Assembly: GCF_027594825.1 (NCBI RefSeq)
Contig: NZ_CP088930.1
Location: forward strand, 1,116,001-1,180,000
From: Serratia liquefaciens
GTDB taxonomy: Bacteria > Pseudomonadota > Gammaproteobacteria > Enterobacterales > Enterobacteriaceae
Direction: 5' to 3'
DNA: 64,000 bases
Under the pieces are notes generated by a model. That model had not been told where the DNA came from and searched no databases. It saw nothing but the letters and a program-made list of their open reading frames with translations. Positions within the stretch are counted from its first letter, which is position 1. The number at the start of each line of letters is the position of its first letter. The translations under genes and the position numbers were made by a program. Below, in pieces: positions 1 to 12,425 of the stretch.

Positions 1-2730
<2,730 letters not shown>

Positions 2731-2738
2731 GAGATATA

Positions 2739-2762
2739 ACGGGCGCGGCATGCCGCGCCCGT
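2739..2762 (+). terminator. Perfect 12-bp-arm hairpin after katG
   Basis: A GC-rich perfect palindrome, arms ACGGGCGCGGCA and its complement, begins 8 bases after the katG stop. No T-run follows, so it may stabilise the 3' end as much as terminate transcription. Confidence 0.6.
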
Positions 2763-2799
2763 ACGCCAAATACCAGTGAAGGTTTTGTCAGTAGCCTGA

Positions 2800-2833
2800 A
2801 AGCCCGCTTAAGCTAACCTAAGCGGGCTTTTTC
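2800..2833. terminator. Bidirectional terminator between katG and the MFS gene
   Basis: Stem AAGCCCGCTTA / TAAGCGGGCTT with a short loop, followed by a T5 run on the plus strand and preceded by AAA on the other side. It sits between the convergent katG and MFS genes. A similar CTTAAGCGGGCTTTTT hairpin recurs near 34168-34198. Confidence 0.75.
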
Positions 2834-2854
2834 TTTCATTGGAGACAGCCTGTT

Positions 2855-4480
2855 TTATTCGCCCTTCGGCTGCCGTCCCAGGTGCCGTAAATCGAGCGCC
2901 AGGAAGTGATGCACCAGCGGTTTTTCCGGGCCAATATGAAACTTAAGCGCTTCTTGCTGTAGATCGGCATCGGCATGCGAAACCCGCTGATGCTGGCGCA
3001 AATGCTCGGCCCACGACTCCACCATAAACCACTCCATCACGCATTGCGGATCGGCGGTATGTTCAGTCAGCCCCCAGGCATAGGCACCATCGCGGCGACG
3101 TACCCGCGAAAGCTGTTGCAGCATGTGCAAAAACTGCGGACGATCTTCCAACCGCACGCGATACTCCACCTGGATCATAACCGGCCCACGGTCGTTCTCC
3201 ACCGGGGTATTGAGCAAAGGCTCAGGCCAATGGTTGGAAGGCTGCAGATCGGCCTCGCCTTCCGGCAGGCGAATGCGGTGGAATATCAGCGAGATGATCA
3301 ACAGCCCGATAGCGCCCGTCAGCAGCGTCGCGGCCACGCCAATTTCCTGCGCAATCAGCCCCCACAGCAGGCTGCCTGCGGCCATCGCGCCATTGAACAC
3401 CATCAAATAAATCGCCAGGCCGCGTCCGCGCACCCAGTTTGGCAAAACGCCCTGTGCCGCGCCGTTCAGCGAGGTCAGTGCGATAATCCAGCCCGCCCCC
3501 AGCGCCAGCAGCAACACCACGGCCAACCACTGCGGCGGGGCCAACGACAGCAGCCCCATCACCAGCGCAGTGATCACCGCCGCCAACAGCACCAGGCCAT
3601 CAGAGTTCAGGCGTTGACGCAGCCGTGGCAGCAGGATCGCACCGCCTATCGCGCCTGCGCCGACCGCCCCCAGCAAGATGCCATAGAAACCGGCGGTGCC
3701 CCCCAGCATCTGCCGTGCCACCAGCGGCAGCAGCGCCCATACCGAGCTGGAAAACACAAAGAATACCGCCGCGCGCAGCAGCACCACGTGCAGCTCATGG
3801 CTGGCGCGGGCATAGCGAATGCCGGCGCGAAAAGCGCCAAAGAAATGCTCGGAAAGACCGCTGTCCTCTGTCTTTGGCCTGCGCCACCACAGCAACGCAG
3901 CAACCACGAACACGTAGCTCAGGATATCGGCACCGTAGGCTGCACCGGCGCCAAAACTCGCCAACAACAGGCCCCCCGCCGCCGGCCCGATGGCTCGAGC
4001 GATGTTGATCCCCAACGAGTTCAACGCCACCGCATTTCTGAGATCGGCACGTGGCACCAGCTCCGGGACGATGGATTGCCAGGTCGGCCCCATCAGCGCC
4101 CCGCCAATACCGCCGATAAAGGTCAGCGCCAGTAAGTACTCTACGGTTAATGCCCCGCTTTGCGACAGCAACAGCAAGGTGCCGCTGACGCAGGCAAGCA
4201 AAATTTGCACAAAAATAAGGAAGCGGCGACGGTCGAGAATATCCGACAGCACCCCGGCCGGGATCGCCAACAGGAATACCGGCAGCGTGGCAGCGGTCTG
4301 CATCAGTGCCACCGCCGAGGGGTTCGAGGAGAGATCCGTCACCAGCCAGGAACTGGCGACGTCACGCATAAAGCTGCCGACGTTGCCCAACACCGTGGCC
4401 CCCCACAGCACCGCGAATACCGGGATCTTCAACGGTGCGAAACCGCCGGGTGCTGCCTTGCTCTCAGCCGGTTCGGCCAT
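2855..4480 (-). CDS. MFS transporter of the EntS/MFS_3 type with C-terminal cytosolic domain
   Basis: A 541-residue major facilitator superfamily protein. The first ~410 residues form about twelve hydrophobic segments typical of the MFS_3 exporter family related to EntS; LSDILDRRRFLI is the loop 2-3 motif. The last ~110 residues (from about MIQVEYRVRLEDR) are soluble and resemble the antibiotic-biosynthesis-monooxygenase (dimeric ferredoxin-like) fold often attached to this family. The substrate cannot be told. Its ATG (4480-4478) lies inside the end of the upstream DoxX gene (17-base overlap), so the two are translationally coupled. It ends at the bidirectional terminator 2800-2833. Confidence 0.85.
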   Translation of the reverse strand: MAEPAESKAAPGGFAPLKIPVFAVLWGATVLGNVGSFMRDVASSWLVTDLSSNPSAVALMQTAATLPVFLLAIPAGVLSDILDRRRFLIFVQILLACVSGTLLLLSQSGALTVEYLLALTFIGGIGGALMGPTWQSIVPELVPRADLRNAVALNSLGINIARAIGPAAGGLLLASFGAGAAYGADILSYVFVVAALLWWRRPKTEDSGLSEHFFGAFRAGIRYARASHELHVVLLRAAVFFVFSSSVWALLPLVARQMLGGTAGFYGILLGAVGAGAIGGAILLPRLRQRLNSDGLVLLAAVITALVMGLLSLAPPQWLAVVLLLALGAGWIIALTSLNGAAQGVLPNWVRGRGLAIYLMVFNGAMAAGSLLWGLIAQEIGVAATLLTGAIGLLIISLIFHRIRLPEGEADLQPSNHWPEPLLNTPVENDRGPVMIQVEYRVRLEDRPQFLHMLQQLSRVRRRDGAYAWGLTEHTADPQCVMEWFMVESWAEHLRQHQRVSHADADLQQEALKFHIGPEKPLVHHFLALDLRHLGRQPKGE

Positions 4481-4898
4481 CTTTGTGCTCCTTTAGATCG
4501 TATAGCGCCACCAGCAGCAACGCGCCTGCCAGCCCAATATGTTCAAAAAAACCGTTCATGCCGGTAAAGCGCTCCGGCGGGCTCAATTCCCAGAAGCGGT
4601 TGGCCATCAGCGTGGCGGCCAGGGTAAACCAGGCCAGCGCCAACGCCCCCAACCAGCGGTAGAAACCGGTCAGGATCAGCAGCGAGGCCCCCAATTCCAG
4701 CAGGATCACCAGGCCGGCGAACAACGCCGCCGGCTGCAGGCCAAAGTGGGTCATTTCCGCCACGGCACCATCAAAGTTCAGCGCCTTGACCAGGCCCCCC
4801 TGAATATAGGCGGCACAAATCGCCGGCAGCATCAGCCAGCGGCTAAAGGGCGTATCAACGGCATGTCTTATCTGAGAGAGAAAAGCGCTTGCGCTCAT
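4464..4898 (-). CDS. DoxX family membrane protein
   Basis: 144 residues with four hydrophobic segments and the DoxX pattern (MLPAICAAYIQGGLVKALNF; a central ELGASLLILTGFYRWLGALAL). DoxX proteins are small inner-membrane proteins, some linked to redox or oxidative stress; the reaction is unknown. I prefer the start at 4898 (MSASAF), which has GGAG eight bases upstream, over the longer frame from 4946. It overlaps the downstream MFS gene and lies 44 bases after the hydrolase gene, so hydrolase-DoxX-MFS probably form one operon. Confidence 0.85.
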   Translation of the reverse strand: MSASAFLSQIRHAVDTPFSRWLMLPAICAAYIQGGLVKALNFDGAVAEMTHFGLQPAALFAGLVILLELGASLLILTGFYRWLGALALAWFTLAATLMANRFWELSPPERFTGMNGFFEHIGLAGALLLVALYDLKEHKDGRTG

Positions 4899-4942
4899 GG
4901 TCTTCTCCGGTTCACAGGCTTTATCTCCCCTGCGGGGTGAAT

Positions 4943-5764
4943 TCAAGACTGAATAAACGCCAGCAAATCGGCATTAAACTGTTCGGAATCGTTCTGCGCC
5001 AGGCCGTGGGACCCACCCGGATAGACCTTCAATTCAGCCTGCCTGATAAGCTTAGCGGCTTTCATTGCGGATGCAGCGATCGGCACAATCTGGTCGTCAT
5101 CGCCGTGCACAATCAGCGTCGGCTTGTCGATAGCCAGCAGATCGGCGGTATAGTCGACCTCCGAAAACTCGCGAACGCAGTCATATAACCCTTTGATTCC
5201 GCCCTGCATGCCCATCAGCCAAAAGCTGTCCTTTAGCCCGGCGTTGGCCTTGACCCCCTTGCGGTTGAAACCGTAAAAAGGCAGCGCCAAATCCTTGAAG
5301 AACTGCGAACGATTTTCCGCCGTTCCGCTGCGAATGCCGTCGAATGCCGACATCGGCAGGCCCTGCGGGTTGGCCGCGCTTTGCAGCATCAGCGGCGGCA
5401 CCGCCCCCACCAGCACCACTTTCGCCACTCGCGCGCTGCCGTGGCGGCCGATGTAGTGCGCCACTTCCCCGCCGCCGGTGGAATGCCCCACCAGGATCAG
5501 ATCGCGCAGATCCAGCGCTTCGATCAGTTCCGCCAGATCGTCCGCATAGCGATCCATGGTATTGCCGTTCCAGGTTTGATCCGAACGGCCGTGGCTGCGA
5601 CGATCGTGCGCGATAACGCGATAACCGCATTGGCCGAAGAACAGCATTGAGTTGTCCCAGGCATCGGCGGTTAACGGCCAGCCGTGAGAAAACAGTATCG
5701 GTTGCCCGCGGCCCCAGTCTTTATAAAAGATACCGGTGCCGTCTTGGGTGGTCAGGATGCTCAT
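4943..5764 (-). CDS. Alpha/beta hydrolase, non-haem chloroperoxidase-like
   Basis: 273-residue alpha/beta-hydrolase. The nucleophile is Ser95 in GHSTGG, the acid probably Asp224 in HGDDDQIVP, and the base His253 in GGSHG; the oxyanion HGWP motif is at residues 28-30. This is the cofactor-free haloperoxidase/esterase (CPO) subgroup, which acts as esterase or perhydrolase; the natural substrate is not evident. The start at 5764 (MSILTTQDG) has a GGGAG ribosome site and removes a 32-residue unsupported extension. It is the first gene of a likely operon with DoxX and the MFS carrier. No signal peptide, so cytoplasmic. Confidence 0.88.
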   Translation of the reverse strand: MSILTTQDGTGIFYKDWGRGQPILFSHGWPLTADAWDNSMLFFGQCGYRVIAHDRRSHGRSDQTWNGNTMDRYADDLAELIEALDLRDLILVGHSTGGGEVAHYIGRHGSARVAKVVLVGAVPPLMLQSAANPQGLPMSAFDGIRSGTAENRSQFFKDLALPFYGFNRKGVKANAGLKDSFWLMGMQGGIKGLYDCVREFSEVDYTADLLAIDKPTLIVHGDDDQIVPIAASAMKAAKLIRQAELKVYPGGSHGLAQNDSEQFNADLLAFIQS

Positions 5765-5914
5765 GAGGTTTCTCCCGGAGGTGATGTGGTACATCTTCCG
5801 GCTTAACATTAAGGCAGGAGGGAAAGCGGTGATAACGGAATTATTTTCGGATGATCGCAAGTTTTTTTGCTGAAGATCCCGGCGCTGCGCGGAGAGGCGA
5901 CGCCGGAATTGGCC

Positions 5915-7348
5915 TCAGATATTTTCCAGATCGATTCCGCGCGTTTTCGGGCCAAACACGCCAATGACCACCATCACAATCAGCATGCTGGCCACGATAA
6001 AGGCGATGACCCCCACCGAGCCGCCGTATTGCAGAATGATGCCGATAATCAGGCTGCTGAATACCGTCGACAGCCGGCTGAACGAATAGCAGAAGCCGAC
6101 GGCGCGGGCGCGTATGTAGGTCGGGAACACTTCAGATTGATAAGAATGGTAGCTGTAGGTCAGCCAGGCATTGGACCAGGTGATGAAGAACCCACAAAGG
6201 ATCAGCCAGACGGGGTTGTTTTGCAGGGCAAACAGCGAGCCGAAGATCACCGTCACCAGGCAAGAAAGTACAATCTGCCACTTGTTTTCCATCTTGTCGG
6301 CATAGCGACTGCACAGCAGCGATCCCAGCGGGTAAGCCAGGGTAATAAAGAAGGCATACAGCAGGCTGTGGGTGATGGAGGCCCCCTTTCCGGCCAGCAG
6401 AGCGGGCAGCCAGTTGCCAAAGCCAAAAAATCCGATGGCCTGGAAGAAATTCATCACCACCAGCATCAGGGTGCAACTGCGATAACGCGGCGACCAGATA
6501 TCCTTAAAGCTCCCCTGCGCCGGCATTTCGCTCTGCGCTAGCGCGTCATGCGCGGGGAAATCCGCCGTATGGGTGACGCCGCAGCGCCGTTCCATCGCCT
6601 GCATCACCTGCCGGACCTCCGGGTAGCGCCGCTGCTGCGCCAGCCAGCGCGGCGATTCCGGCAGGCCTTTACGCACCAGCCAGATCACCAGCGAAGCCAC
6701 CGCACCGGCGATCACCACGTAACGCCAGCCGCTCAGGCCCAGAATGGTTTGCGGCACCAGCCACCACGACATTAACGCCACCGTCGGCACGGAAAGAAAC
6801 TGGATGAAGAAAGAGAAGGCAAACGCCCGGGTGCGCAGATGTGCCGGCACCCATTCGGTCAGGTAAGTATCGATCGTCACCAGCTCGATGCCCAAGCCGA
6901 CGCCGACCAAAAAGCGCAGGAAGATCACCCATTCGGCCTGATGTTGAAAAGCCAGACACAGCGAAAAGATGCCATACCAGGCCAGTGCAAACATAAAGGT
7001 GGTGCGGCGGCCAAAGCGGTCGGCATAGGGGCTGAGCAGGCTGGCGCCGATAAACAGGCCGAGGAATGTGGCGGAGGCGAATGCCGCCTGGTCGGAGAGG
7101 CCGAACACGCCCTGCGCACCGGTGTGGAAGATGCCTTCGGCGATTAAGCCGGTGCTGATGTACCCGGTCTGGAACAGATCGTAGAGTTCAAAAAAACCGC
7201 CCAACGCCAGCAAGGCAATGAACCGCCAAAGACCGGCGGAGGTGGGCAATGCATCAATTCTTGCCGACAGATCCCGTTCATGGATCGGCGACTGGGCCGC
7301 CCCCACGCTTCCTGCAACCAAAGACTCACTCACCATTAACCTCGCCAT
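5915..7348 (-). CDS. MFS transporter, sugar/aromatic-acid porter type
   Basis: 477-residue major facilitator with about twelve membrane segments and an N-terminal soluble tail. It has the A-motif-like SPYADRFGRRTTFM loop and the VGLGIELVTIDTYLTEWVP segment typical of metabolite:H+ symporters (NaiP/YaaU-like family). The substrate is probably a small organic acid or sugar but cannot be assigned. Two starts are possible: 7348 without a clear ribosome site, or 7336 with GAGG very close to the ATG. It is flanked by unrelated minus-strand genes with gaps over 100 bases, so probably transcribed alone. Confidence 0.82.
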   Translation of the reverse strand: MARLMVSESLVAGSVGAAQSPIHERDLSARIDALPTSAGLWRFIALLALGGFFELYDLFQTGYISTGLIAEGIFHTGAQGVFGLSDQAAFASATFLGLFIGASLLSPYADRFGRRTTFMFALAWYGIFSLCLAFQHQAEWVIFLRFLVGVGLGIELVTIDTYLTEWVPAHLRTRAFAFSFFIQFLSVPTVALMSWWLVPQTILGLSGWRYVVIAGAVASLVIWLVRKGLPESPRWLAQQRRYPEVRQVMQAMERRCGVTHTADFPAHDALAQSEMPAQGSFKDIWSPRYRSCTLMLVVMNFFQAIGFFGFGNWLPALLAGKGASITHSLLYAFFITLAYPLGSLLCSRYADKMENKWQIVLSCLVTVIFGSLFALQNNPVWLILCGFFITWSNAWLTYSYHSYQSEVFPTYIRARAVGFCYSFSRLSTVFSSLIIGIILQYGGSVGVIAFIVASMLIVMVVIGVFGPKTRGIDLENI

Positions 7349-7487
7349 AACATAATCGATAGTTTTCTATGCTATCGGCTCGGCGTCGGAGTTAAATATT
7401 TAATTAGCAGACTATGAAAAAAATATAAGCATAAAAATCTGCAGCAATCTGTTTTGCTGAGAGAAAATTTAACCGGGGTGGCAATGC

Positions 7488-7516
7488 CCGACAGCGAGTC
7501 GCTGGCCCGCTGTCGG
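7488..7516 (-). terminator. Stem-loop after sotB
   Basis: A perfect 9-bp stem, CCGACAGCG / CGCTGTCGG, around an 11-base loop begins 11 bases beyond the sotB stop codon. No T-run follows on the minus strand, so its strength as a terminator is uncertain. Confidence 0.5.
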
Positions 7517-7526
7517 TGTGCAGGAT

Positions 7527-8717
7527 TTAGCGGATGTGGTGGTGTTGCAGGCGTTCGCTGCGGTAAAAGTTCAGCACACACCAGCCGAGGGCGATCAGCG
7601 CCAGCGGCGCAGCGACAAAGCCGATGTTGCCCATGCCCAGATGCCGGCTGACCTGGTTACCCAGCAGCGCGCCGCCGCCGATACCGAAGTTGTACAACCC
7701 GGAGTAGATCGACATCGCCACGTCGGTGGCGTCCGGCGCCAGGTTCAACACCTTGGCCTGCATCGACAGGCCAATCGCCATGATGGCCATACCCCACACC
7801 GCAAACAGCAGCGTCAGGTGATTTTCATTGCCGGAGGCCGGCAACAGCAGCAGCAGGCTCAGCATCAACAGCGCGATGGCGCCGATGAAAAAGCCCGACG
7901 GAAAACGTTCGCTGAAGCGGCTAAACAGCAGGCTGCCAATGATACCGGCGGCACCGAACAGCAACAGCATCAGCGTGGTGAAGTTTTCCGACAGCCCGGC
8001 CACGGTCTGAATAAAGGGTTCGATATAGCTGTAGGCGGTGAAATTCGCCGTCACCACGATGATGGTCAGCATATACAGGCTGACCAGCGCCGGACGCTTA
8101 AACAGCATCGGCACGCTGGACAGCGAGCCGGAATGCTCGCTTTTCAGCACCGGCAGCAGACGCCACAGCAGCACCAGCGCCAGGGTGGCGCAAACCGCGA
8201 TGCCGATAAAGGTCATGCGCCAGCCGAGGATCTGACCAATCACGCGGCCCAGCGGCAGGCCGAGCACCATCGCCAGCGCGGTACCGCCTGCCAGCAGGCT
8301 TAGCGCCTGCGCCTTTTTGCCCGCCGGGGCGACGCGGATCGCCAGCGAGGCGGTGATCGACCAGAAGACAGCGTGGGCCAGCGCCACGCCGGCACGGGAA
8401 ATCACCAGCGTGGTGAAGTTCCAGGCCACGGCGGTCAGTACATGGCTGGCGATAAACAGGATGAACACCCCGATCAGCAGCTTGCGCCGTTCAATCTTGC
8501 TGGTAAGCAGCATGCACACCAGGGAGGCGGAGGCGACAATCCAGGCGTAAATGGTGATGATCAGACCCACTTGCTCGGTCTGCATTGAGAAACTTTTGGC
8601 GATGTCGCTCAGCAACCCCACCGGAATAAACTCGGTGGTATTGAAGATAAAGGCCGAGACGGCAAGGATGACCACGCGCAACCAGGCGGTTGAGCGAGAT
8701 ACCTGGGTTTGTTCCAT
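7527..8717 (-). CDS. sotB: Sugar efflux transporter SotB
   Basis: 396-residue drug:H+ antiporter-type MFS protein of twelve segments, the same length as E. coli SotB (YdeA), which exports arabinose and IPTG-like sugars. Family segments are clear: [18 protein letters not shown] in segment 1, [20 protein letters not shown], and [21 protein letters not shown] in the C-terminal half. The start at 8717 (MEQTQVS) fits the family; the longer frame from 8765 has no homology. It faces away from both neighbours and is probably monocistronic. Confidence 0.9.
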   Translation of the reverse strand: MEQTQVSRSTAWLRVVILAVSAFIFNTTEFIPVGLLSDIAKSFSMQTEQVGLIITIYAWIVASASLVCMLLTSKIERRKLLIGVFILFIASHVLTAVAWNFTTLVISRAGVALAHAVFWSITASLAIRVAPAGKKAQALSLLAGGTALAMVLGLPLGRVIGQILGWRMTFIGIAVCATLALVLLWRLLPVLKSEHSGSLSSVPMLFKRPALVSLYMLTIIVVTANFTAYSYIEPFIQTVAGLSENFTTLMLLLFGAAGIIGSLLFSRFSERFPSGFFIGAIALLMLSLLLLLPASGNENHLTLLFAVWGMAIMAIGLSMQAKVLNLAPDATDVAMSIYSGLYNFGIGGGALLGNQVSRHLGMGNIGFVAAPLALIALGWCVLNFYRSERLQHHHIR

Positions 8718-8878
8718 GTTAAACGGGATCCGGACAGGTGCGGGAAGTAGCGATATTTTAACCAATCGCCGGGGTAAATGCGATATAGGTCACACTTTTA
8801 TTCGCCTGTTTTTTTCGACAGGCCTTTGCCGCGCAAAGGCCTGCAAAGCAGCAGGCCATTAGCGAAAATAAGCAGGCT

Positions 8879-9820
8879 TTATTGGCTGATGCAGCGTTGT
8901 AACGCCTCAACCGAGGTATTAATACCGGCATCGACCGACATGGTCAGATCTTCCATCTCCAGCGAGACCCAGTCGTTGTAACCCATCATGCGCACCACCG
9001 AGAAGAACTCCTTCCACCACTGTAAATCCTGCCCGCACCCGACGGCCACATAGTTCCAGGCCCGCTGCGCCACCTGTTCCACCGGCCGGGTTTCCAGCAG
9101 CCCGTTGACCGCCACTATCCCCCTTTCCAGCCGAACATCTTTGCCGTGTACGTGGTGGATCGCGTCCCCCAGGCGCCGTGCGACGGCGATAGGATCGGCC
9201 CCCATCCAGATCAGGTGGCTCGGATCGAGGTTCAAACCCACCATAGGCCCCACCGCGTCGCGCAGCCTGAACAGGGTGTCCGGGTTCCACACCAGCATCG
9301 AGCTGAAATTTTCCAGCGCGAACTTCTCGATGCCGAACGCCTGGGCTTTATCCACCAACTTCTGCCAATAGGGGATCGCCACCTCGTTCCACTGGTAGTC
9401 CAGGCAGTTTTTCAGCGTCGGTGGCCAGCTGACGGTATAGGTGATCCAGTTGGGGATACTGTCGCCGGGAGCCGCAGGTGGCAATCCGCTCATCATGACG
9501 ATTTTTTTCACCCCAAGGCTGGCGGCCAGCGCCAGCGTGTTGTCGGTCTCATGGCGGTGTTTTTCGCCCAGAACGCCCGGTTCCAGCGGATTGCCGGAAA
9601 CGTTCAGCGCCGCAATTTTCATACCGCGGCTTTCCAGCGCCGCCATCAGCCGCCGCCGCTTGCCCGCGTCCTGCAACAGCGCCACGGTGTCCAGATGCGG
9701 TGCCGAAGACCAGCCGCCGGTAGTCATTTCCACGCCAAACACCCCCAGTTCGCCCAGGCGATCCAGCATGGCTTCAAACGGCAGGTGGCCCAGGCTATCG
9801 GTACAGAAAGAAAGTTTCAT
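8879..9820 (-). CDS. Sugar phosphate isomerase/epimerase (AP-endonuclease-2-like TIM barrel)
   Basis: 313-residue single-domain TIM barrel of the xylose-isomerase-like/IolE family. Expected metal-site segments are visible: ALENFSSMLVW (Glu), LNLDPSHLIWMGADP (Asp, His), HHVHGKDV (His) and SLEMED (Glu). These enzymes isomerise, epimerise or dehydrate sugars and inositols. The ribosome site GGAG precedes the ATG by eight bases. It follows the Gfo/Idh/MocA gene by 23 bases, so the two are one operon, probably oxidising then rearranging one sugar or cyclitol. The LacI regulator and its operators lie upstream of the pair. Confidence 0.88.
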   Translation of the reverse strand: MKLSFCTDSLGHLPFEAMLDRLGELGVFGVEMTTGGWSSAPHLDTVALLQDAGKRRRLMAALESRGMKIAALNVSGNPLEPGVLGEKHRHETDNTLALAASLGVKKIVMMSGLPPAAPGDSIPNWITYTVSWPPTLKNCLDYQWNEVAIPYWQKLVDKAQAFGIEKFALENFSSMLVWNPDTLFRLRDAVGPMVGLNLDPSHLIWMGADPIAVARRLGDAIHHVHGKDVRLERGIVAVNGLLETRPVEQVAQRAWNYVAVGCGQDLQWWKEFFSVVRMMGYNDWVSLEMEDLTMSVDAGINTSVEALQRCISQ

Positions 9821-9843
9821 GCTCTTGCTCCGGGTTGAATAGT

Positions 9844-11022
9844 TTATTCAAAGGTCACCCAACGGGCGCCCTCGTTGGCGGAACGTACGCAGTTTTCAAT
9901 CCAGCGCACGCCCTCGATCCCGGCGTTGATATCCGGATACACCAGTTGCGCCAGCGCCTGCCGATCGCCGCGGCGGGTGGCGTCGATGGCCAGGGCAAAT
10001 TTCAGGTAAATGTTGGCCCAGGATTCGGTCAGGCCTTCGGTATGCAAAGCCCCCAGCCGTTCCCAGGCGTTGCAGGCATCGTCCAGATACGACATGCCGC
10101 GATACAGCGTCTGGTTCGGCTGCCCCTGCACCTCGTAGCGCAGCTCACTGGGGTTGATGTCGCTCCACTCCAGGCTGGCCTTCGACCCCACGATGCGAAT
10201 GCGCTGGCTGCTCATGGCACCGGCATTCACCGAGGAGGCCCACATCCGCCCTACCGCGCCGCTTTCGTAGCGCATCATCACCAGCGCGTTGTCTTCCAGC
10301 GGTGCACGCGAGGGAATAAAACTTTGCCGATCGCAAAGCAGTTCGCGGATCTGCATCTGCGGCATCACCAATTGGGAGAGGTAATAGGTGTGGGTGGAAA
10401 TATCTCCCAGCACAAAGCTCGGGCCGGAGATCTTGGGGTCAATACGCCATTTCTGCGCTTCGCTGAGGCGATCCACTTCGTCCGTGGCATTAAAACCGTG
10501 GGTATATTGCAGATCCACCATCCGAACTTCGCCGATCTGGCCGTTGGCGATCATTGCGCGCATCTGCAGCAGCAGCGGGTGGCCGGAGAAACCGTAAGTC
10601 ACGCCGACGATCAGGTTTTTTTCCGCCGCCAGCGCTTTAATCTCATAGGCTTCCTGGCTGGTGAAAAACAGCGGTTTCTCGCAGATCACGTGCAACCCGG
10701 CCTGCAGCGCCGCGCGGGTAATTTCATAATGCGTGCCGTTCGGCGTCGCCACCGACACCACTTCAATACCGTCCTCCCGCCGTGCCTCTTGGGCGAACAA
10801 CGTGCGGTAATCCTCATAGCAGCGTTCGGCCGCTACCCCCAGATTCACGCCGAACTCACGGCCGCGTTCCGGCACGATATCAAACGCGCCGGCCACCAGC
10901 TCAAAAGCGGTATTATCCCGTAACGCCCCGCAGCGATGCTTGTATCCCACCTGCCCTAACCGCCCGCCGCCGACCATTGCCCAGCGCAGAGGGCGCGCCG
11001 TTTTTCTTTCGCCATTTAACAT
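9844..11022 (-). CDS. Gfo/Idh/MocA family NAD(P)-dependent oxidoreductase
   Basis: 392 residues. The N-terminal Rossmann domain has MVGGGRLGQVGYKHR, the sugar-dehydrogenase EKP motif occurs as CEKPLFF, and the C-terminal half carries the alpha/beta substrate domain with the GDISTHTYYL segment. The family oxidises a hydroxyl of sugars, inositols or glycosides. The start at 11022 has GGGAG four bases upstream; the longer frame to 11130 would run across the two LacI operators and is rejected. First gene of a two-gene operon with the isomerase, likely repressed by the divergent LacI protein. Confidence 0.88.
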   Translation of the reverse strand: MLNGERKTARPLRWAMVGGGRLGQVGYKHRCGALRDNTAFELVAGAFDIVPERGREFGVNLGVAAERCYEDYRTLFAQEARREDGIEVVSVATPNGTHYEITRAALQAGLHVICEKPLFFTSQEAYEIKALAAEKNLIVGVTYGFSGHPLLLQMRAMIANGQIGEVRMVDLQYTHGFNATDEVDRLSEAQKWRIDPKISGPSFVLGDISTHTYYLSQLVMPQMQIRELLCDRQSFIPSRAPLEDNALVMMRYESGAVGRMWASSVNAGAMSSQRIRIVGSKASLEWSDINPSELRYEVQGQPNQTLYRGMSYLDDACNAWERLGALHTEGLTESWANIYLKFALAIDATRRGDRQALAQLVYPDINAGIEGVRWIENCVRSANEGARWVTFE

Positions 11023-11063
11023 AGTTGCTCCCGAAGCTTTAGATTTGACCGTTTTCGTCGCCG

Positions 11064-11077
11064 TGCACCCGGGTGCA
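11064..11077. promoter_or_regulatory. LacI-family operator O1
   Basis: Perfect 14-bp palindrome TGCACCCGGGTGCA, flanked by AAAT on the right. Symmetric about a central CG, as is usual for LacI/GalR operators. It lies 42 bases upstream of the oxidoreductase start, where a bound repressor would block RNA polymerase. Confidence 0.85.
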
Positions 11078-11086
11078 AATTTTAAA

Positions 11087-11100
11087 TGCACCCGGGTGCA
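11087..11100. promoter_or_regulatory. LacI-family operator O2
   Basis: An identical copy of the operator at 11064-11077; centres are 23 bp apart, about two helical turns, so two dimers could bind one face of the DNA. AAAT-like bases flank both copies. Confidence 0.85.
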
Positions 11101-11343
11101 AAATAAGGTGGCAACTTGACCGCAAAACAAATGCCCCCTGCGATGGACTATTGGAGAGGGTCAAAAATAAGTCAAATGCGCCACGACAAATCTGCCGATC
11201 AGGATCACAAATTACCGCTAAAAAGATCCGCCGCGTTGTGCCGATGGTTTGCAGGATCTTCGCTCCGACGTTGGCAACTCCCGCATTCGATAACGCTGTG
11301 CTAATCTGTTGAACCCATACCGTTTTTTCATCACGAGCGAAAG

Positions 11344-12378
11344 ATGATGACGAAGAAACCCGGCTCTACCCCGGCGCCCGCAGCACGCAAGGCGACGGCC
11401 AGCGATGTGGCCGCCCGTGCCGGCGTGTCTAAATGGACGGTATCGCGTGCCTTTACCGACGGCGCTTCGATTTCACCGCAGGCGCTGCTGCGCGTACAGA
11501 CCGCAGCGCGTGAATTGGGTTACCGCCCTAACCTGCTGGCGCGCAGCCTGTCGAAAAAGAGCACCCGCATCATCGGGCTGGTGGCGGACGAGTTGAAAAA
11601 TCCGCATATCTTTACGCTGCTCGATGAAGTGACCCGGCAGTTGCAAAGCCGTGGTTATATGGCTTTGCTGCTCAATATCACCTCTGAACGTGATTATGAA
11701 TCGGTGCTGACGCTGGCGGACCAAATGCAGGTGGACGGCCTGCTGTTCCTCGGCACGCTGCTTAATGACCGGCTGATTGCGCTGGCGCAGGACATTCACC
11801 GTATTCCGCTGGTGGTGCTGTACCGCTACAGCGAAAGCCCTTACATCCAGGTGCTGGCGACCCACGGTCATCAGGCCGGGCGCGAAATCGGCGAGCTGCT
11901 GCTCGCGCAAGACTATCAACGTATGGGATATCTGGCTGGGCCGATAAGCGAGTCCACTCAATTGCGCCGCCTTGACGGTTTCCGCGCCGCGCTGGCAGAA
12001 CGGCAGCGTGACGTCAGCGTGGTGCTACAAGCCCCGCACTATCAGCGCCTTTGCGGTATGGAAGCTTTTTCGGCCTATCTGGCCGCCACCCCGGCGGCAC
12101 AGCGGATAGAAGCTATTTTTTGCGAGAACGACATTCTGGCGGTCGGCGTCATCGATGCCATACGCGCCACGCCGGATTGTACGCCGATTGCCGTGGTGGG
12201 CTTTGACGACATCGAGCTGGCGGCCTCGCCCAGCTACCAGTTGACCACCTATCGCCAGCCGATGCAGCAGCTGATCGCCGATGGCATTCACTGCCTGACA
12301 CAGGCCTTCGAACCCGGTGGACAAAAGCTGTATACCGGCGAATTGATCGTCCGGCAATCACACATAAAAAAAGCCTGA
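11344..12378 (+). CDS. LacI-family transcriptional regulator
   Basis: 344-residue repressor. The N-terminal helix-turn-helix is at about residues 18-45 (TASDVAARAGVSKWTVSRAF), followed by the hinge helix region (YRPNLLARSLSKKSTR) and a periplasmic-binding-like effector domain (IIGLVADELKNPHIFTLLDE; later CENDILAVGVIDA and VVGFDDIELA). It is divergent from the oxidoreductase/isomerase operon, and the twin perfect operators lie between, so it is very likely the local repressor with a sugar-like inducer. The LacI residues that contact the half-site (SKWTV) are unusual in having Trp, which could fit the unusual CCCGGG centre. Confidence 0.92.
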   Translation: MMTKKPGSTPAPAARKATASDVAARAGVSKWTVSRAFTDGASISPQALLRVQTAARELGYRPNLLARSLSKKSTRIIGLVADELKNPHIFTLLDEVTRQLQSRGYMALLLNITSERDYESVLTLADQMQVDGLLFLGTLLNDRLIALAQDIHRIPLVVLYRYSESPYIQVLATHGHQAGREIGELLLAQDYQRMGYLAGPISESTQLRRLDGFRAALAERQRDVSVVLQAPHYQRLCGMEAFSAYLAATPAAQRIEAIFCENDILAVGVIDAIRATPDCTPIAVVGFDDIELAASPSYQLTTYRQPMQQLIADGIHCLTQAFEPGGQKLYTGELIVRQSHIKKA

Positions 12379-12425
12379 TACTACCTAAAGACGGCGAGAA
12401 ATCGGGTCACTGCTATGAGGTCACT

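Larger units (their letters stand above)
11023..11343. other. Divergent control region between oxidoreductase and LacI genes
   Basis: 321 bases with no credible gene. The half next to the oxidoreductase contains two identical perfect operators (11064-11077 and 11087-11100). The remaining ~240 bases toward the lacI-type gene show no further palindrome that I can see; the regulator's own promoter should lie here. Confidence 0.7.

Noticed and set aside
2975..4135. 386-codon plus frame inside the MFS gene
   Set aside because: Antisense shadow: composition rich in Gln, Arg and His without any domain pattern.
9835..10923. 362-codon plus frame opposite the Gfo/Idh/MocA gene
   Set aside because: Antisense shadow of a clearly recognised enzyme.
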